From Pseudomonadota bacterium (GTDB lineage: Bacteria > Pseudomonadota > Alphaproteobacteria > Rhodobacterales > Rhodobacteraceae), in the NCBI GenBank assembly GCA_020161655.1, contig JAIUPC010000017.1, positions 62,001-126,000 on the forward strand: a stretch of DNA of 64,000 bases, in the 5' to 3' direction. Positions 36,742 through 45,658 of the stretch are shown in pieces. The translations under genes were made by a program, and so were the position numbers. Below the pieces are notes generated by a model. The model was not told the DNA's origin. It made no database searches and worked only from the letters and a program-made list of their open reading frames with translations. The number at the start of each line of letters is the position of its first letter. Within the stretch, counting starts at the first letter, position 1.

Positions 36742-38760
36742 TTGACCCATTATCCGCATCTTCTGAAGCCCTTGGACCTTGGCCATGTGACGCTGCCGAA
36801 CCGCGTTCTCATGGGCTCCATGCACACCAATCTGGAAGAAACCGGCGACTGGAACCGCATCGCGGAATTCTACGCGACGCGGGCGCGGGGCGGCGTCGGC
36901 CTGATGGTGACGGGCGGCATGGCGCCGAACCCGGAAGGCGGTGTGTTTCAGGGCGCATCCGGCCTTTATTCGCCCGAGGACATCGCCCATCACCGCATCG
37001 TCACCGACCGCGTGCATGACGGCGGCGGGCGGATCGCCATGCAGATCCTCCATGCCGGGCGCTATGCCTACAACAAGGACTGCGTCGGCCCTTCGCCGAT
37101 CCGCTCGCCGATCTCTCCCTTCCCACCGCGCGAACTGGACGAGGCGGGGATCGAAAAGCAGATCGCCGACATCGCCACCTCCGCCGCCCGGGCGCGGGAG
37201 GCCGGCTATGACGGCGTCGAGGTGATGGGGTCGGAAGGTTACTTCATCAACCAGTTCCTCGTCGCCCATACCAACAAGCGCAGCGACCGCTGGGGCGGCA
37301 GCCTTGAGAACCGGATGCGGCTGGCGGTGGAAACCGTCCGCCGGGTCCGCGCTTCGGTCGGCGAGGATTTCATCCTCATCTACCGCATCTCGCTTCTCGA
37401 CCTCGTGCCAGACGGCCAGACATGGGATGAGGTCGTGACATTGGCAAAGGCCATCGAGAAGGCCGGCGCCTCGATCCTCAACACCGGCATCGGCTGGCAT
37501 GAGGCGCGGATTCCGACGATTGCCACCAGCGTGCCGCGCCGGGCCTTCACCTGGGTCACGAAGAAACTGATGGGCGAGGTGTCGATCCCGCTCATCACCT
37601 CGAACCGGATCAACACGCCCGAAGTGGCGGAGGCCGTTCTGGCCGAAGGCTGCGCCGACATGGTGTCGATGGCGCGGCCCTTCCTCGCCGATCCCGATTT
37701 CGTTCGGAAGGCCGCCGAGGGCAGGGCCGACCAGATCGCGCCCTGCATCGCCTGCAATCAGGCCTGCCTTGACCACACTTTCGCGGGCAAGATTTCCACC
37801 TGCCTCGTCAACCCGAAGGCCTGTTTTGAAACCGAACTGGTGCTGGGGCCAACCGACAGCCCGAAGAAGGTCGCCGTTGTCGGCGCGGGGCCGGCGGGCC
37901 TGTCGACCGCGCTCGCGCTCGACGGGCGCGGCCACAAGGTGACGCTCTTCGAGGCCGGGAAGGAAATCGGCGGCCAGCTCAACTACGCCAAGCAGGTTCC
38001 CGGCAAGGAGGAGTTCTGGGGCTTCGTCCGCTGGTTCGGCACCATGCTTGAGGTGAGCAATGTCGACCTGCGGCTGAACACCGTCGCCACACCGGAAAAC
38101 CTCGCCCCCTTCGACGAGATCATTATCGCCACCGGCGTCCGCCCGCGCGATCCCGGCATCGCGGGCGAGGATGGGGCCAATGTCCTGTCCTATGTCGAGG
38201 CGCTGACCGGCGCACCGGTCGGCAAGCGCGTGGCCATCGTCGGCGCGGGCGGCATCGGCTTTGACGTCGCCGAATTCGTCAGCCAGTCTGGCGAAAGCCC
38301 GACGCTTCATCCGAAGGAATGGCTGGCCGAATGGGGCGTGGCCGATCCGTCCTTAAAGCGCGGCGGCCTGGCCAATCCGGTGCCGGAGGCTTCGGCGCGG
38401 GCCGTGACGCTTCTGCAGCGCAAGAATGAAAAGCCGGGGCGCCACCTTGGCAAGACAACGGGCTGGATCCACCGCGCCACGCTGGCCGCCAAGGGTGTGA
38501 AGATGGTAGGGGGCGTGAATTACGAACGCATCGACGCCGATGGCCTGACCGTCAGCCACGGCGAGTCGCGGGAAAATCCGCAGCTTATTCCGGCGGATAC
38601 GGTGATTCTCTGCGCCGGGCAGGTGAGCGAGCGCAGCCTGGCCGATTCCCTCACAGCACTTGGCCGCAGCGTCCATGTCATCGGCGGCGCCGACCTTGCC
38701 GCGGAGCTGGATGCGAAGCGCGCAATCAACCAGGGGACGAGGCTCGCAGCAAAGCTCTAG
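36742..38760 (+). CDS. fadH: NADPH-dependent 2,4-dienoyl-CoA reductase
   Basis: 672 residues, the same length as E. coli FadH, when the TTG at 36742 is taken as start; it has GGGAGG 7 bases upstream and gives the usual beginning (start)-THYPHLLKPLDLG. Domains: an N-terminal old-yellow-enzyme TIM barrel (FMN), a 4Fe-4S cluster with cysteines in CIACNQACLDH and STCLVNPKAC, then an FAD/NADPH-binding reductase domain (VAVVGAGPAGLSTALAL and VAIVGAGGIGFDVAEF). It removes the 2,4-dienoyl double bonds formed in oxidation of unsaturated fatty acids. A LysR gene follows on the same strand. Confidence 0.93.
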   Translation: MTHYPHLLKPLDLGHVTLPNRVLMGSMHTNLEETGDWNRIAEFYATRARGGVGLMVTGGMAPNPEGGVFQGASGLYSPEDIAHHRIVTDRVHDGGGRIAMQILHAGRYAYNKDCVGPSPIRSPISPFPPRELDEAGIEKQIADIATSAARAREAGYDGVEVMGSEGYFINQFLVAHTNKRSDRWGGSLENRMRLAVETVRRVRASVGEDFILIYRISLLDLVPDGQTWDEVVTLAKAIEKAGASILNTGIGWHEARIPTIATSVPRRAFTWVTKKLMGEVSIPLITSNRINTPEVAEAVLAEGCADMVSMARPFLADPDFVRKAAEGRADQIAPCIACNQACLDHTFAGKISTCLVNPKACFETELVLGPTDSPKKVAVVGAGPAGLSTALALDGRGHKVTLFEAGKEIGGQLNYAKQVPGKEEFWGFVRWFGTMLEVSNVDLRLNTVATPENLAPFDEIIIATGVRPRDPGIAGEDGANVLSYVEALTGAPVGKRVAIVGAGGIGFDVAEFVSQSGESPTLHPKEWLAEWGVADPSLKRGGLANPVPEASARAVTLLQRKNEKPGRHLGKTTGWIHRATLAAKGVKMVGGVNYERIDADGLTVSHGESRENPQLIPADTVILCAGQVSERSLADSLTALGRSVHVIGGADLAAELDAKRAINQGTRLAAKL

Positions 38761-38819
38761 GCCCAGTGTTTGTTGTGTTTTCCGGGCCTATCCCCGGACT
38801 GGACGCCACTTTGGTTCCC

Positions 38820-38860
38820 GACAATACCCAAGTGTTGTCCGCCATGCTCCGCAATATTGC
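38820..38860. promoter_or_regulatory. Palindromic sites upstream of lysR-type gene
   Basis: GACAA (38820-38824) and TTGTC (38835-38839) form an inverted repeat over 20 bases, the size typical of LysR-family sites, and a perfect 10-base palindrome GCAATATTGC follows at 38851-38860. Both lie 55-95 bases upstream of the lysR start in an otherwise unassigned 154-base gap. They are good candidates for autoregulation; not proven. Confidence 0.45.
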
Positions 38861-38914
38861 CTGAATTGGACGTGATACCGGTAGCCGGCGGGCAATGTTT
38901 TTGACGGGTGCACA

Positions 38915-39820
38915 ATGGACCGACTGACGGAAATGGAGGCTTTTGCCACCGTCGTAGACCAGGGGGGGTTTACGGATGCCGCAAAGAAGATGGGGATTTC
39001 GAAATCCGCTGTCTCGAAACACGTATCATCTCTGGAGGCCCGCCTCGGTGCGCGGCTTCTGAATCGCACCACGCGCCGGGTGTCGCCGACCGAAATCGGG
39101 CTGGCCTATTACGACCGGGCGCGCCGGGTGCTGAACGACGCGGGTGAGGCCGATGCGCTTGTCACCTCGATGCAATCGGCGCCTTCGGGGCTTCTGCGCA
39201 TCTCGGTGGCGACGGATTTCGGCGTGAACCTCCTGTCCCCGATCCTCGGGGATTTCCTCCTGGAGTATCCCGACATCACCGTGAACATGGTGCTGAACAA
39301 CCGCTACGTCGAACTCATCTCCGAAGGGTTCGACATGGCGATCCGGGTGGGGGAACTGGAAGACTCCACGCTCCGCGCCCGCAAGCTGACGGAAACCGCC
39401 AAGCGGATGGTGGGTTCGCCCTCCTACTTCAGCAGATACGGCCAGCCCGGCAAGATCGACGACCTGAACGAGCACAAGCTGCTGCATTACTCCAATCAGG
39501 CCTCCGGCAACGTCTGGAAGATCACCGCACCCTCGGGCGAAAAGCGCCAGGTCCGCACCGCCGGCTGGCTGACCGTGAACGACGGCCAGTCGCTTCTCAA
39601 TGCCGCGATTTCCGGTCTCGGCATCGCCTACCTGCCGTCTTTCCTTTACTCGGAGGCGCTGAAGCAGGGGCAGGTGGTCGACGCCATTCCCGATCTGCCG
39701 GTCGAGACGCTGGGCATCTACGCGGTCTACCCGCCGGGCCGCTTCACCCAGCCGAAAGTGCGCGCCTTCATCGACTTCCTCGCCGAAGCTTTCGCCGAGC
39801 GCGGCCCGGACAAGTGGTGA
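38915..39820 (+). CDS. LysR family transcriptional regulator
   Basis: 301 residues. N-terminal winged helix-turn-helix (residues 1-60) with LTEMEAFATVVDQGGFTDAAKK and KSAVSKHVSSLEARLGARLLNR, followed by the periplasmic-binding-like effector domain. Similarity is to the CrgA/DsdC-like LTTR subgroup that acts on redox or aldehyde genes, but the target is unknown. The gene lies 155 bases downstream of fadH and could control it or an unlinked target; palindromic sites precede it. ATG at 38915 lacks a strong ribosome site. Confidence 0.92.
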   Translation: MDRLTEMEAFATVVDQGGFTDAAKKMGISKSAVSKHVSSLEARLGARLLNRTTRRVSPTEIGLAYYDRARRVLNDAGEADALVTSMQSAPSGLLRISVATDFGVNLLSPILGDFLLEYPDITVNMVLNNRYVELISEGFDMAIRVGELEDSTLRARKLTETAKRMVGSPSYFSRYGQPGKIDDLNEHKLLHYSNQASGNVWKITAPSGEKRQVRTAGWLTVNDGQSLLNAAISGLGIAYLPSFLYSEALKQGQVVDAIPDLPVETLGIYAVYPPGRFTQPKVRAFIDFLAEAFAERGPDKW

Positions 39821-39861
39821 TTTCCGCAATCAAGTAACGGTTCAGCCCCAAGGTTCTCCGT

Positions 39862-40791
39862 CTACTGGGTCGAGGTGACAAGCGCCTCGACCCTTCTGTT
39901 TCTGGTGCGCCCGTCCTCGGTCAGGTTCGAGGCGAGCGGGCTGAGGAAACCGACGCCATCGGCCGCCATCTGGCTTCGCGGAATGCCGTAATCCTTGGCA
40001 AGCCGGTCAAGCACCGACTGCGCCCGCGCCCGCGACAGGGCGACATTGGCAGCAAGCGCCCCGGTCGCGTCCGAATGGCCGACAAGGGCGATTGTCTTGT
40101 CCGGGTTGGCCTTGAGCCAGGCCGCAAGATCGGTAAGCGAGGCGAAGGGGCCGGGCCCGAGGTCTGTGGTGCCGCTTGCAAAATCGAGATCGCCGAGAAC
40201 GACCTTGCCCACCGCGACCAGTTGGTCGGCAAGCGCGCCTTCGGTCGGCGCCGCCACCTCGGGCTCATACTTGGCGGCGGCGATCGGCAAGGGCGTGTTC
40301 AGCGCCTCGCCCACGCGGGTCATCTGGACATAGGCGCTGTCGCTGGTCCGGCTGACGATGAGGCAGACGTAATCGGCGCTGCCATCGGTGCCGCGCCGGG
40401 CGGAGAGAACGCGGAAGTCCCCCAGATCGACATGCATCTGCGGCTCCGGCAGCACATCGGTGGCAAAGCGGAAGTCGAAGCCGCCGCAGGCATCGGTATC
40501 GCATTCGAAGATGACCTCGAAGCCCTCGGCCTTCAGCTGGTCGCGGAGGCCGTCGAGAATGGCGAGCGTCGGGTCGCGGTTGTCGGTGATCCGCCAGGCA
40601 GTGCGCGTTACCTCGCCCTGTATGGGCAGCGCCTCGATCGCGCCGTCAGCCCAGGGGCCGACCGGCAATTCGTAACTGCCGCGCGCCTTTTCGTCCTCGG
40701 CGGTCCGGGACGCGGAGGGCGGCAGCGACAGGGTCGGTGCGGCGAGCGCGGGCGCGGCGAGGAGGAGCATGAGGGCGGCACCGCGGATCAT
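39862..40791 (-). CDS. OmpA-family outer-membrane protein
   Basis: 309 residues with a signal peptide (MIRGAALMLLLAAPALA). The N-terminal ~180 residues are a Rhodobacteraceae-type module with two cysteines (FECDTDACGGFDFR). The C-terminal ~110 residues are an OmpA peptidoglycan-binding domain (LVGHSDATGALAANVALSRA and DGRTRNRRVEALV), which holds the outer membrane to murein. ATG at 40791, overlapping the AhpD-like gene stop (ATGA). Part of a minus-strand run from the CinA-like gene. Confidence 0.9.
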   Translation of the reverse strand: MIRGAALMLLLAAPALAAPTLSLPPSASRTAEDEKARGSYELPVGPWADGAIEALPIQGEVTRTAWRITDNRDPTLAILDGLRDQLKAEGFEVIFECDTDACGGFDFRFATDVLPEPQMHVDLGDFRVLSARRGTDGSADYVCLIVSRTSDSAYVQMTRVGEALNTPLPIAAAKYEPEVAAPTEGALADQLVAVGKVVLGDLDFASGTTDLGPGPFASLTDLAAWLKANPDKTIALVGHSDATGALAANVALSRARAQSVLDRLAKDYGIPRSQMAADGVGFLSPLASNLTEDGRTRNRRVEALVTSTQ

Positions 40792-41363
40792 CGCTGCGCC
40801 CCGTGATACTCGGGGTTCGGCTCCATGCCCGTGGCCGAAGCCACGCGGTTCGTCATGTTGAAAAAGCCGGTGACGGAGGCGATGTCCCAGACGTCGCGGT
40901 CGCTGAAGCCGGCATCGCGCAGGGCTTGCCGGTCGGCTTCCTCGACCTTCGACGAGGCGAGGGTCAGCTTTTCGGCAAATTCCAGCATCGCGCGCTGTTT
41001 CGGCGTCAGGTTCGCCACCCGCCAGTTCATCACCAGGGCTTCGCCGAGGACCGGATCGCCGGAAAGCTCCCGCACCGCCGCGCCATGGGCAACCTGGCAA
41101 TACCAGCAGCGGTTGAGGGATGAGACGCAGACCGCGATCATCTCGCGTTCAAGTTTGGTGAGCCCGCTGTCAGCGAGCATCAGGTTGTTGTAGATCGCGG
41201 TGAAGGCATTCAGCTTGTCGATGTCGAAGGCGTAAGCCTTCAGGACATTCGGCACCAGACCCAGCTTTTCGGTGCATATCTCGAAATACTTCCGGGTGGC
41301 CTCCGGAAGCGGGCTGACCATCGGAAGGTCAAGCGCCGTCGGTTGGTGCACGTCGTCTTTCAC
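40788..41363 (-). CDS. AhpD-like peroxidase-related (alkylhydroperoxidase) protein
   Basis: 191 residues with the AhpD/carboxymuconolactone decarboxylase-like fold. The catalytic Cys86-x2-Cys89 and His93 are present in NRCWYCQVAHG. These enzymes reduce peroxides using the cysteine pair, or act in related thiol redox steps. Start set at GTG 41363, which has GGGGAG 2-7 bases upstream and gives a typical N-terminus; the open frame extends 17 codons further to an ATG at 41414, within the upstream GNAT gene. Coupled to the OmpA gene by ATGA. Confidence 0.87.
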   Translation of the reverse strand: MKDDVHQPTALDLPMVSPLPEATRKYFEICTEKLGLVPNVLKAYAFDIDKLNAFTAIYNNLMLADSGLTKLEREMIAVCVSSLNRCWYCQVAHGAAVRELSGDPVLGEALVMNWRVANLTPKQRAMLEFAEKLTLASSKVEEADRQALRDAGFSDRDVWDIASVTGFFNMTNRVASATGMEPNPEYHGAQR

Positions 41364-41382
41364 TGCTCCCCTTGCCTCGGGG

Positions 41383-42090
41383 TTATTCAGATCGATAATG
41401 GTACTGTCCCACAATCCGCATCCCGAGGGAAGCGTAGAGAGCGTTGGCAGGGTCGTTCTGCACCGTCACGGCCAGAAAAAGTTCTGTCGCGCCATGATCT
41501 TGCGCCCACTCAGCGGCTTTTCGCATGATGTTGACGGCGGAACCTTGCCGACGCGAGGCAGGGGCGACGTGAAGGGCGTGGAGCATCGCCTGATTGCCGT
41601 GCATGGCGACGAAAGCGACGCCGGAAACCCGGTCGCGGCTTCGCCCCATGATCGCGGTCTTCGCACCCTTCACCCGGTCCATGATCGCCAGCCGCGCCGG
41701 GCCGATGTCGCCCTCGGCCCAGACGTCGCGCATGATCTCGAAGGGCGGCCAGAGCGTGAAGGCGGTCATCGGATCGGGCGCAGGATCGGCCATCCTGGCA
41801 ACCTCGCCGGCGTAGAGGTTGACCGGGGTCAGGATGCCATACCCGCGCTGGGCGAGTATCCGGTCGAGGCACTCGTCGCCACCCCGGATCATGAAAAGGG
41901 GGCTTTGGCCAAGCGCCCGCTCCGCCGCCACCGCCGCGTCGATCCCGGCTTCGTCAAAGTTGTCACCATCCGCCGTCGCGGCCGAGACGCGGCTGCCGCC
42001 GCCCTTTCCGTCACGGATGGTGAAGCCGCCAGCATGGCCATAGGTGGCGGCGGGCCAGGTCGCGTCGAGAAGATCGAGCACGCCGGTCAT
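41383..42090 (-). CDS. GNAT family N-acetyltransferase
   Basis: 235 residues. The acetyl-CoA binding motif A is seen in LHVAPASRRQGSAVNIM (about residue 180), followed by the GNAT C-terminal LFLAVTVQNDPANALYASLGM, typical of the family. The N-terminal ~90 residues are family-specific. Substrate unknown. Overlaps the CinA-like gene stop by ATGA, so it is part of the same minus-strand unit with the AhpD-like and OmpA genes. Confidence 0.86.
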   Translation of the reverse strand: MTGVLDLLDATWPAATYGHAGGFTIRDGKGGGSRVSAATADGDNFDEAGIDAAVAAERALGQSPLFMIRGGDECLDRILAQRGYGILTPVNLYAGEVARMADPAPDPMTAFTLWPPFEIMRDVWAEGDIGPARLAIMDRVKGAKTAIMGRSRDRVSGVAFVAMHGNQAMLHALHVAPASRRQGSAVNIMRKAAEWAQDHGATELFLAVTVQNDPANALYASLGMRIVGQYHYRSE

Positions 42091-42809
42091 TGCGCCGCGA
42101 TCACGGCGAGCCGCGCCATGGCGGCGTCGATCCGGGTGGCATCGGTGCCGCGTACGACAATGTTGGTGCCGTAGGCGCCGTTCTGGACGAAGGGATAGGA
42201 GCCGAAGCTGAGATCGCCGAATTCCTGTGCCAGATCGGCGAGGGGTTTCGCTATGGCGCCCTCGCCGCGCTCGATCCGAAGCGTCTGCGACAGGAGCGGC
42301 TCGCCGCCCGTGAGCCTCGGCAGGAGAGAGGCGACCATGGCTTGGAAGATGTTCGGAACGCCGGCCATGACATGGACATTGGCCATCGAAAAGCCGGGCG
42401 CCGCGGAAATCGGGTTGTCGATCAGCACCGCACCTTCGGGGATACGCGCCATCCTCAGCCGCGCCTCGTTCAGATCGGTCCCCATCCTTGCGTAGTGGCG
42501 GGCGAGGATGTCGCGCGCATCCTCGCGCACGCCGAGCGGCAGGCCGAAGGCAACGGCCACTGCATCGGCGGTGATGTCGTCATGCGTCGGGCCGATGCCG
42601 CCCGAGGTGAAGAGGTGGTCGTAACGCTCGCGGAGCGCATTCACCGCCGCGACGATGGCGGCGGTGTCGTCGGACACGACTCGCACTTCCTTCAGGTCGA
42701 TCCCCTTGGCCGCAAGCTCCCCCGCGAGGTGATGCGCATTGGCGTCGCGGGTGCGGCCAGAGAGAATCTCGTCGCCGATGACAAGGATTGCAGCCGTGGG
42801 ATTGGACAT
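42087..42809 (-). CDS. CinA-like molybdopterin-binding domain protein
   Basis: 240 residues, consisting of the MoaB/Mog-type domain with the CinA pattern: VIGDEILSGRTRDANAHHLA at the N-terminus and FTSGGIGPTHDDITADAVA at about residue 70. It is the competence/damage-inducible A type lacking the C-terminal nicotinamide-mononucleotide deamidase domain. The molecular role of this domain is not settled; COG1058 members may act as ADP-ribose pyrophosphatases. First gene in the minus-strand run; divergent from map. Confidence 0.9.
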   Translation of the reverse strand: MSNPTAAILVIGDEILSGRTRDANAHHLAGELAAKGIDLKEVRVVSDDTAAIVAAVNALRERYDHLFTSGGIGPTHDDITADAVAVAFGLPLGVREDARDILARHYARMGTDLNEARLRMARIPEGAVLIDNPISAAPGFSMANVHVMAGVPNIFQAMVASLLPRLTGGEPLLSQTLRIERGEGAIAKPLADLAQEFGDLSFGSYPFVQNGAYGTNIVVRGTDATRIDAAMARLAVIAAQ

Positions 42810-42926
42810 TGCGGGCCTCCGGCCTCAAGCTATAGGCAAGCCGGGGCGCGGCGAAAAGACCTCGCGGTCTGGCCAAAGCCTGCGCGCTTGACTATCTAGT
42901 CCTGTGACACAGGAAAGGAGCATCCG

Positions 42927-43733
42927 GTGGATGACCCGCGCGGCCGTCTGACGAAGGACGGCATCAGGATTTACGAGGCTTCGGATTTCGAAGGGATGCG
43001 CGTCGCCGGGCGGCTCGCCGCAGAGATTCTGGACGCTGTGGCGGTACTGGTCGAACCGGGCGTCTCGACCGGCTCCATCGACGCGTTCATCGAGGAAAAG
43101 GTCAATGCCGCCGGGGCGAAATCCGCCACCATCGGCTATCGCGGCTATCAGCACGCTTCCTGCATTTCGGTGAACCATGTCGTCTGCCACGGGATTCCAG
43201 GGCCGAAGCTCTTGAAGGACGGCGATATCCTCAACATCGACGTCACCGTCATCGTCGATGGCTGGTATGGCGATTCGAGCCGGATGTATGTGGCCGGGGC
43301 GATGAACCGCAAGGCCGAGCGGCTGGTGCAGGTGACGCATGACGCGCTGATGCTGGGGATCGAGGCGGTCAAGCCCGGCAATACCTTCGGCGACATCGGC
43401 CATGCAATCCAGTCCTATGTCGAGGCGCAAAGGATGAGCGTGGTGCGCGATTTCTGCGGCCACGGGCTGGGGCGCGTCTTCCACGCGCCGCCGAACGTCT
43501 TGCACTACGGGCGGGCGCGGTCGGGGGCGGTGCTTGAGGAAGGCATGTTCTTCACCATCGAGCCGATGGTGAACCTTGGCCGGCCGGAAACCAAGGTGCT
43601 GGCCGACGACTGGACCGCGGTGACACGCGACAAATCGCTGTCGGCGCAGTTCGAGCATTCGGTGGGTGTCACCGCCGACGGCTGCGAGATCTTCACCCTG
43701 TCACCGGCTGGGCGGTTCCATCCGACGCGGTGA
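42927..43733 (+). CDS. map: Type I methionine aminopeptidase
   Basis: 268 residues, cytosolic metallo-enzyme removing the initiator methionine. The metal-ligand segments are DGDILNIDVTVIVDGWYGDSSR (two Asp), FCGHGLGRVFH (His) and MFFTIEPMV (Glu), with a final C-terminal Glu. A short N-terminal extension precedes the type I core. Starts at GTG 42927 behind AGGAAAGGAG. Ends at a 12-bp hairpin that overlaps the stop codon. Confidence 0.95.
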   Translation: MDDPRGRLTKDGIRIYEASDFEGMRVAGRLAAEILDAVAVLVEPGVSTGSIDAFIEEKVNAAGAKSATIGYRGYQHASCISVNHVVCHGIPGPKLLKDGDILNIDVTVIVDGWYGDSSRMYVAGAMNRKAERLVQVTHDALMLGIEAVKPGNTFGDIGHAIQSYVEAQRMSVVRDFCGHGLGRVFHAPPNVLHYGRARSGAVLEEGMFFTIEPMVNLGRPETKVLADDWTAVTRDKSLSAQFEHSVGVTADGCEIFTLSPAGRFHPTR

Positions 43734-43758
43734 TCGGATCGCCTTCGGCGATCCGATC
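43732..43758 (+). terminator. Hairpin overlapping map stop codon
   Basis: Perfect 12-base arms GATCGGATCGCC (43732-43743) and GGCGATCCGATC (43747-43758) with a TTC loop; the first two bases of the arm are the last two of the map TGA. A GC-rich repeat with a TATTTT tail follows (43762-43795), so the two may together terminate transcription. Confidence 0.5.
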
Positions 43759-43761
43759 CGG

Positions 43762-43808
43762 GTGGGGGCGCTGCCCCCACACCCCCGGGGTATTTTCGCA
43801 ACGAAGAA
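43762..43808. repeat. GC-rich intergenic repeat, copy 2 (map-rsmD)
   Basis: A hairpin with 8-base arms (43762-43769 GTGGGGGC; 43773-43780 GCCCCCAC; loop GCT) is followed by ACCCCCGGGGTATTTTCG and AAGAAG. Resembles copy 1 at 30945-30995 in order and composition, including the GTATTT. With a T-rich tail on the plus strand it may end map transcription; map and rsmD converge here. Confidence 0.55.
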
Positions 43809-43810
43809 GC

Positions 43811-44374
43811 TCAGGACGCCGGGCGCAGCAGGGTGACGAAGGTATCGCCGTAGCGGCGCTGGTCGAGAAGGGCAAAGCCGGGCGGGGCGGGGAGGGCGCT
43901 GCCCTCCTCCCAGACGACCATTGCGTCGGGGGTGAGCCAGCCGCCTGTCGCGAGCGAGGCCAGCGCCCTTTCGCCAAGGCCCTTGCCATAGGGCGGGTCG
44001 AGGAAAGCGAGGTCGTATCCCGGCCCCCGGTTCGGCCCCATGTTCGTCGCATCCCGGCGCCAGACATCGGTTGCCCCCATGGCGCGCATCAGCTCGATGT
44101 TGCGCCGGAGGAGCGCGCGGGAGGCTGTGCCGTCATCGACGAAGGCCACATGTACCGCGCCGCGCGACAGCGCCTCAAGCCCGAGCGCGCCGGTGCCAGC
44201 GAAAAGGTCGAGCACACGGGCCCCCGCCACCGGATTGCCGTAGGGCCCGTTCATCACGAGGTTGAAGATCGCCTCGCGCACACGGTCCGAGGTGGGCCGG
44301 AGATGCGCGGCAGGGTCGCCGGCGCCGATATCGGCGAGCTTCAGCCCGCGCCTTTCGCCGCCGATGATCCGCAT
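43811..44374 (-). CDS. rsmD: 16S rRNA (guanine(966)-N2)-methyltransferase
   Basis: 187 residues of the RsmD family, methylating G966 in 16S rRNA using SAM. The N-terminal MRIIGGERRGLKL, the SAM-binding VLDLFAGTGALGLEALSRGA and the catalytic DPPYGKGLGE are all present. ATG shares its A with the stop of the upstream flavoprotein gene (TAATG). Convergent with map. Confidence 0.95.
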   Translation of the reverse strand: MRIIGGERRGLKLADIGAGDPAAHLRPTSDRVREAIFNLVMNGPYGNPVAGARVLDLFAGTGALGLEALSRGAVHVAFVDDGTASRALLRRNIELMRAMGATDVWRRDATNMGPNRGPGYDLAFLDPPYGKGLGERALASLATGGWLTPDAMVVWEEGSALPAPPGFALLDQRRYGDTFVTLLRPAS

Positions 44375-45579
44375 TACTTCAGAAGTGCCTTCATGTTGGT
44401 CGCCGGGTCCGCGATCGCCGCCGGATCGGGGCTGCGGCCCATCTCGATCAGGCGCTTGCCGATCATGTAGGACCGCGCGTCATTCATGGCGTCGACGGCA
44501 AGAAGCGTGTCGCCCTTGTAATACCAGTAGCTGACGGCACCCTCCTCCGCCGCCCGCGTCACGATGCGGTCATAGCCGGTGTTGAGGCCGGCGATCTGCA
44601 GCTTGACCTCATACTGGTCGGACCAGAACCAGGGTTTGGCCTCATAGGCCTGCCCCCGGCCAAGGATGTTCTCGGCGACGATCTCGGCCTGGTCGATGGC
44701 GTTGCCGACGCTCTCCAGCCGGATGCGGCCGCCGTGATGCGGGAAGGAGGCGCAATCGCCTGCCGCCCAGACATGCGGGTCGGAGGTGCGGCCGAACTGG
44801 TCGGTCCTGATGCCGTTCTCGATCTCAAGCCCCGCCTCTTCGGCCAGAAGCGTGGCGGGGGTGATGCCGACGCCGACGATGGCGAAATCGACGGCAATCT
44901 CGGTCCCGTCGGAAAGCTTCGCGGCAGTGACATGGCCTTCGCCCAGAAGCCGGTCGAGGCCGGTGTTTTCAAGGATCTTCACGCCATGCGCGGCATGTGC
45001 CTGACGGAAGTAATCCGACGTCTCGGGCGAGGCGACGCGTTGCAGGATGCGCGGCGCCATTTCGACGACGGTGACGTTGAGGCCGAGTTTCGCCCCCACC
45101 GCCGCCGCCTCGAGCCCGATATAGCCGCCGCCGATGACGAGGAGGTTGCGCCCGGCGCGGAACTCCGGCGCCATCGCATCAACGTCGGCGAGGCTGCGGA
45201 CGGTGTAGACGCCGGCGAGCGCGCCGCCAATGGCTGCGGGCAAGCGGCGCGGCTGCGAGCCGGTGGTCAGGGCGAGGTGATCGTAGGGGATGCTTTCGCC
45301 GTCCACCCGGACCGTCTTCGCCGTGCGGTCGATGGCGGTGACAGGCGCGCCAAGCTTCAGCGTGATGTTCTGGTCGTCCCAGAACGAATGCGCGCGAAGG
45401 TAAAGCCGCTCAAGCTCCATCTCGCCCAAGAGATAGGCCTTTGAGAGGGGCGGGCGTTGGTAGGGCGGGGCGGGCTCCTCGCCGATCATGGTAATCGGGC
45501 CGTCATGGCCGAGGCTGCGCAGCTTCGCGGCCAAGGCGGCGCCTGCCTGCCCGGCTCCGATGATGACAATCGCCGTCAT
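44374..45579 (-). CDS. Rubredoxin/ferredoxin-NAD(+) reductase-type FAD oxidoreductase
   Basis: 401 residues. FAD motif IVIIGAGQAGAALAAKL at the N-terminus, NAD motif LLVIGGGYIGLEAAAVG at about residue 150, and a C-terminal FAD-contacting stretch VWAAGDCASFP, all typical of ferredoxin reductases of class IIA (Rieske/rubredoxin reductase type). It probably passes electrons from NAD(P)H to a ferredoxin or P450/oxygenase system. Start at MTAIVIIGAG; a longer open frame upstream runs antisense through the peroxiredoxin gene. It is coupled to rsmD (TAATG), an unusual but common pairing in this group. Confidence 0.9.
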   Translation of the reverse strand: MTAIVIIGAGQAGAALAAKLRSLGHDGPITMIGEEPAPPYQRPPLSKAYLLGEMELERLYLRAHSFWDDQNITLKLGAPVTAIDRTAKTVRVDGESIPYDHLALTTGSQPRRLPAAIGGALAGVYTVRSLADVDAMAPEFRAGRNLLVIGGGYIGLEAAAVGAKLGLNVTVVEMAPRILQRVASPETSDYFRQAHAAHGVKILENTGLDRLLGEGHVTAAKLSDGTEIAVDFAIVGVGITPATLLAEEAGLEIENGIRTDQFGRTSDPHVWAAGDCASFPHHGGRIRLESVGNAIDQAEIVAENILGRGQAYEAKPWFWSDQYEVKLQIAGLNTGYDRIVTRAAEEGAVSYWYYKGDTLLAVDAMNDARSYMIGKRLIEMGRSPDPAAIADPATNMKALLK

Positions 45580-45658
45580 GTCACGCCTCCCTCTGGTCGC
45601 GGCCGCTGGGGAAGCTATATCCTTGGCGGGAAGGAACGCAACGCGAGAAGGTGATTTC

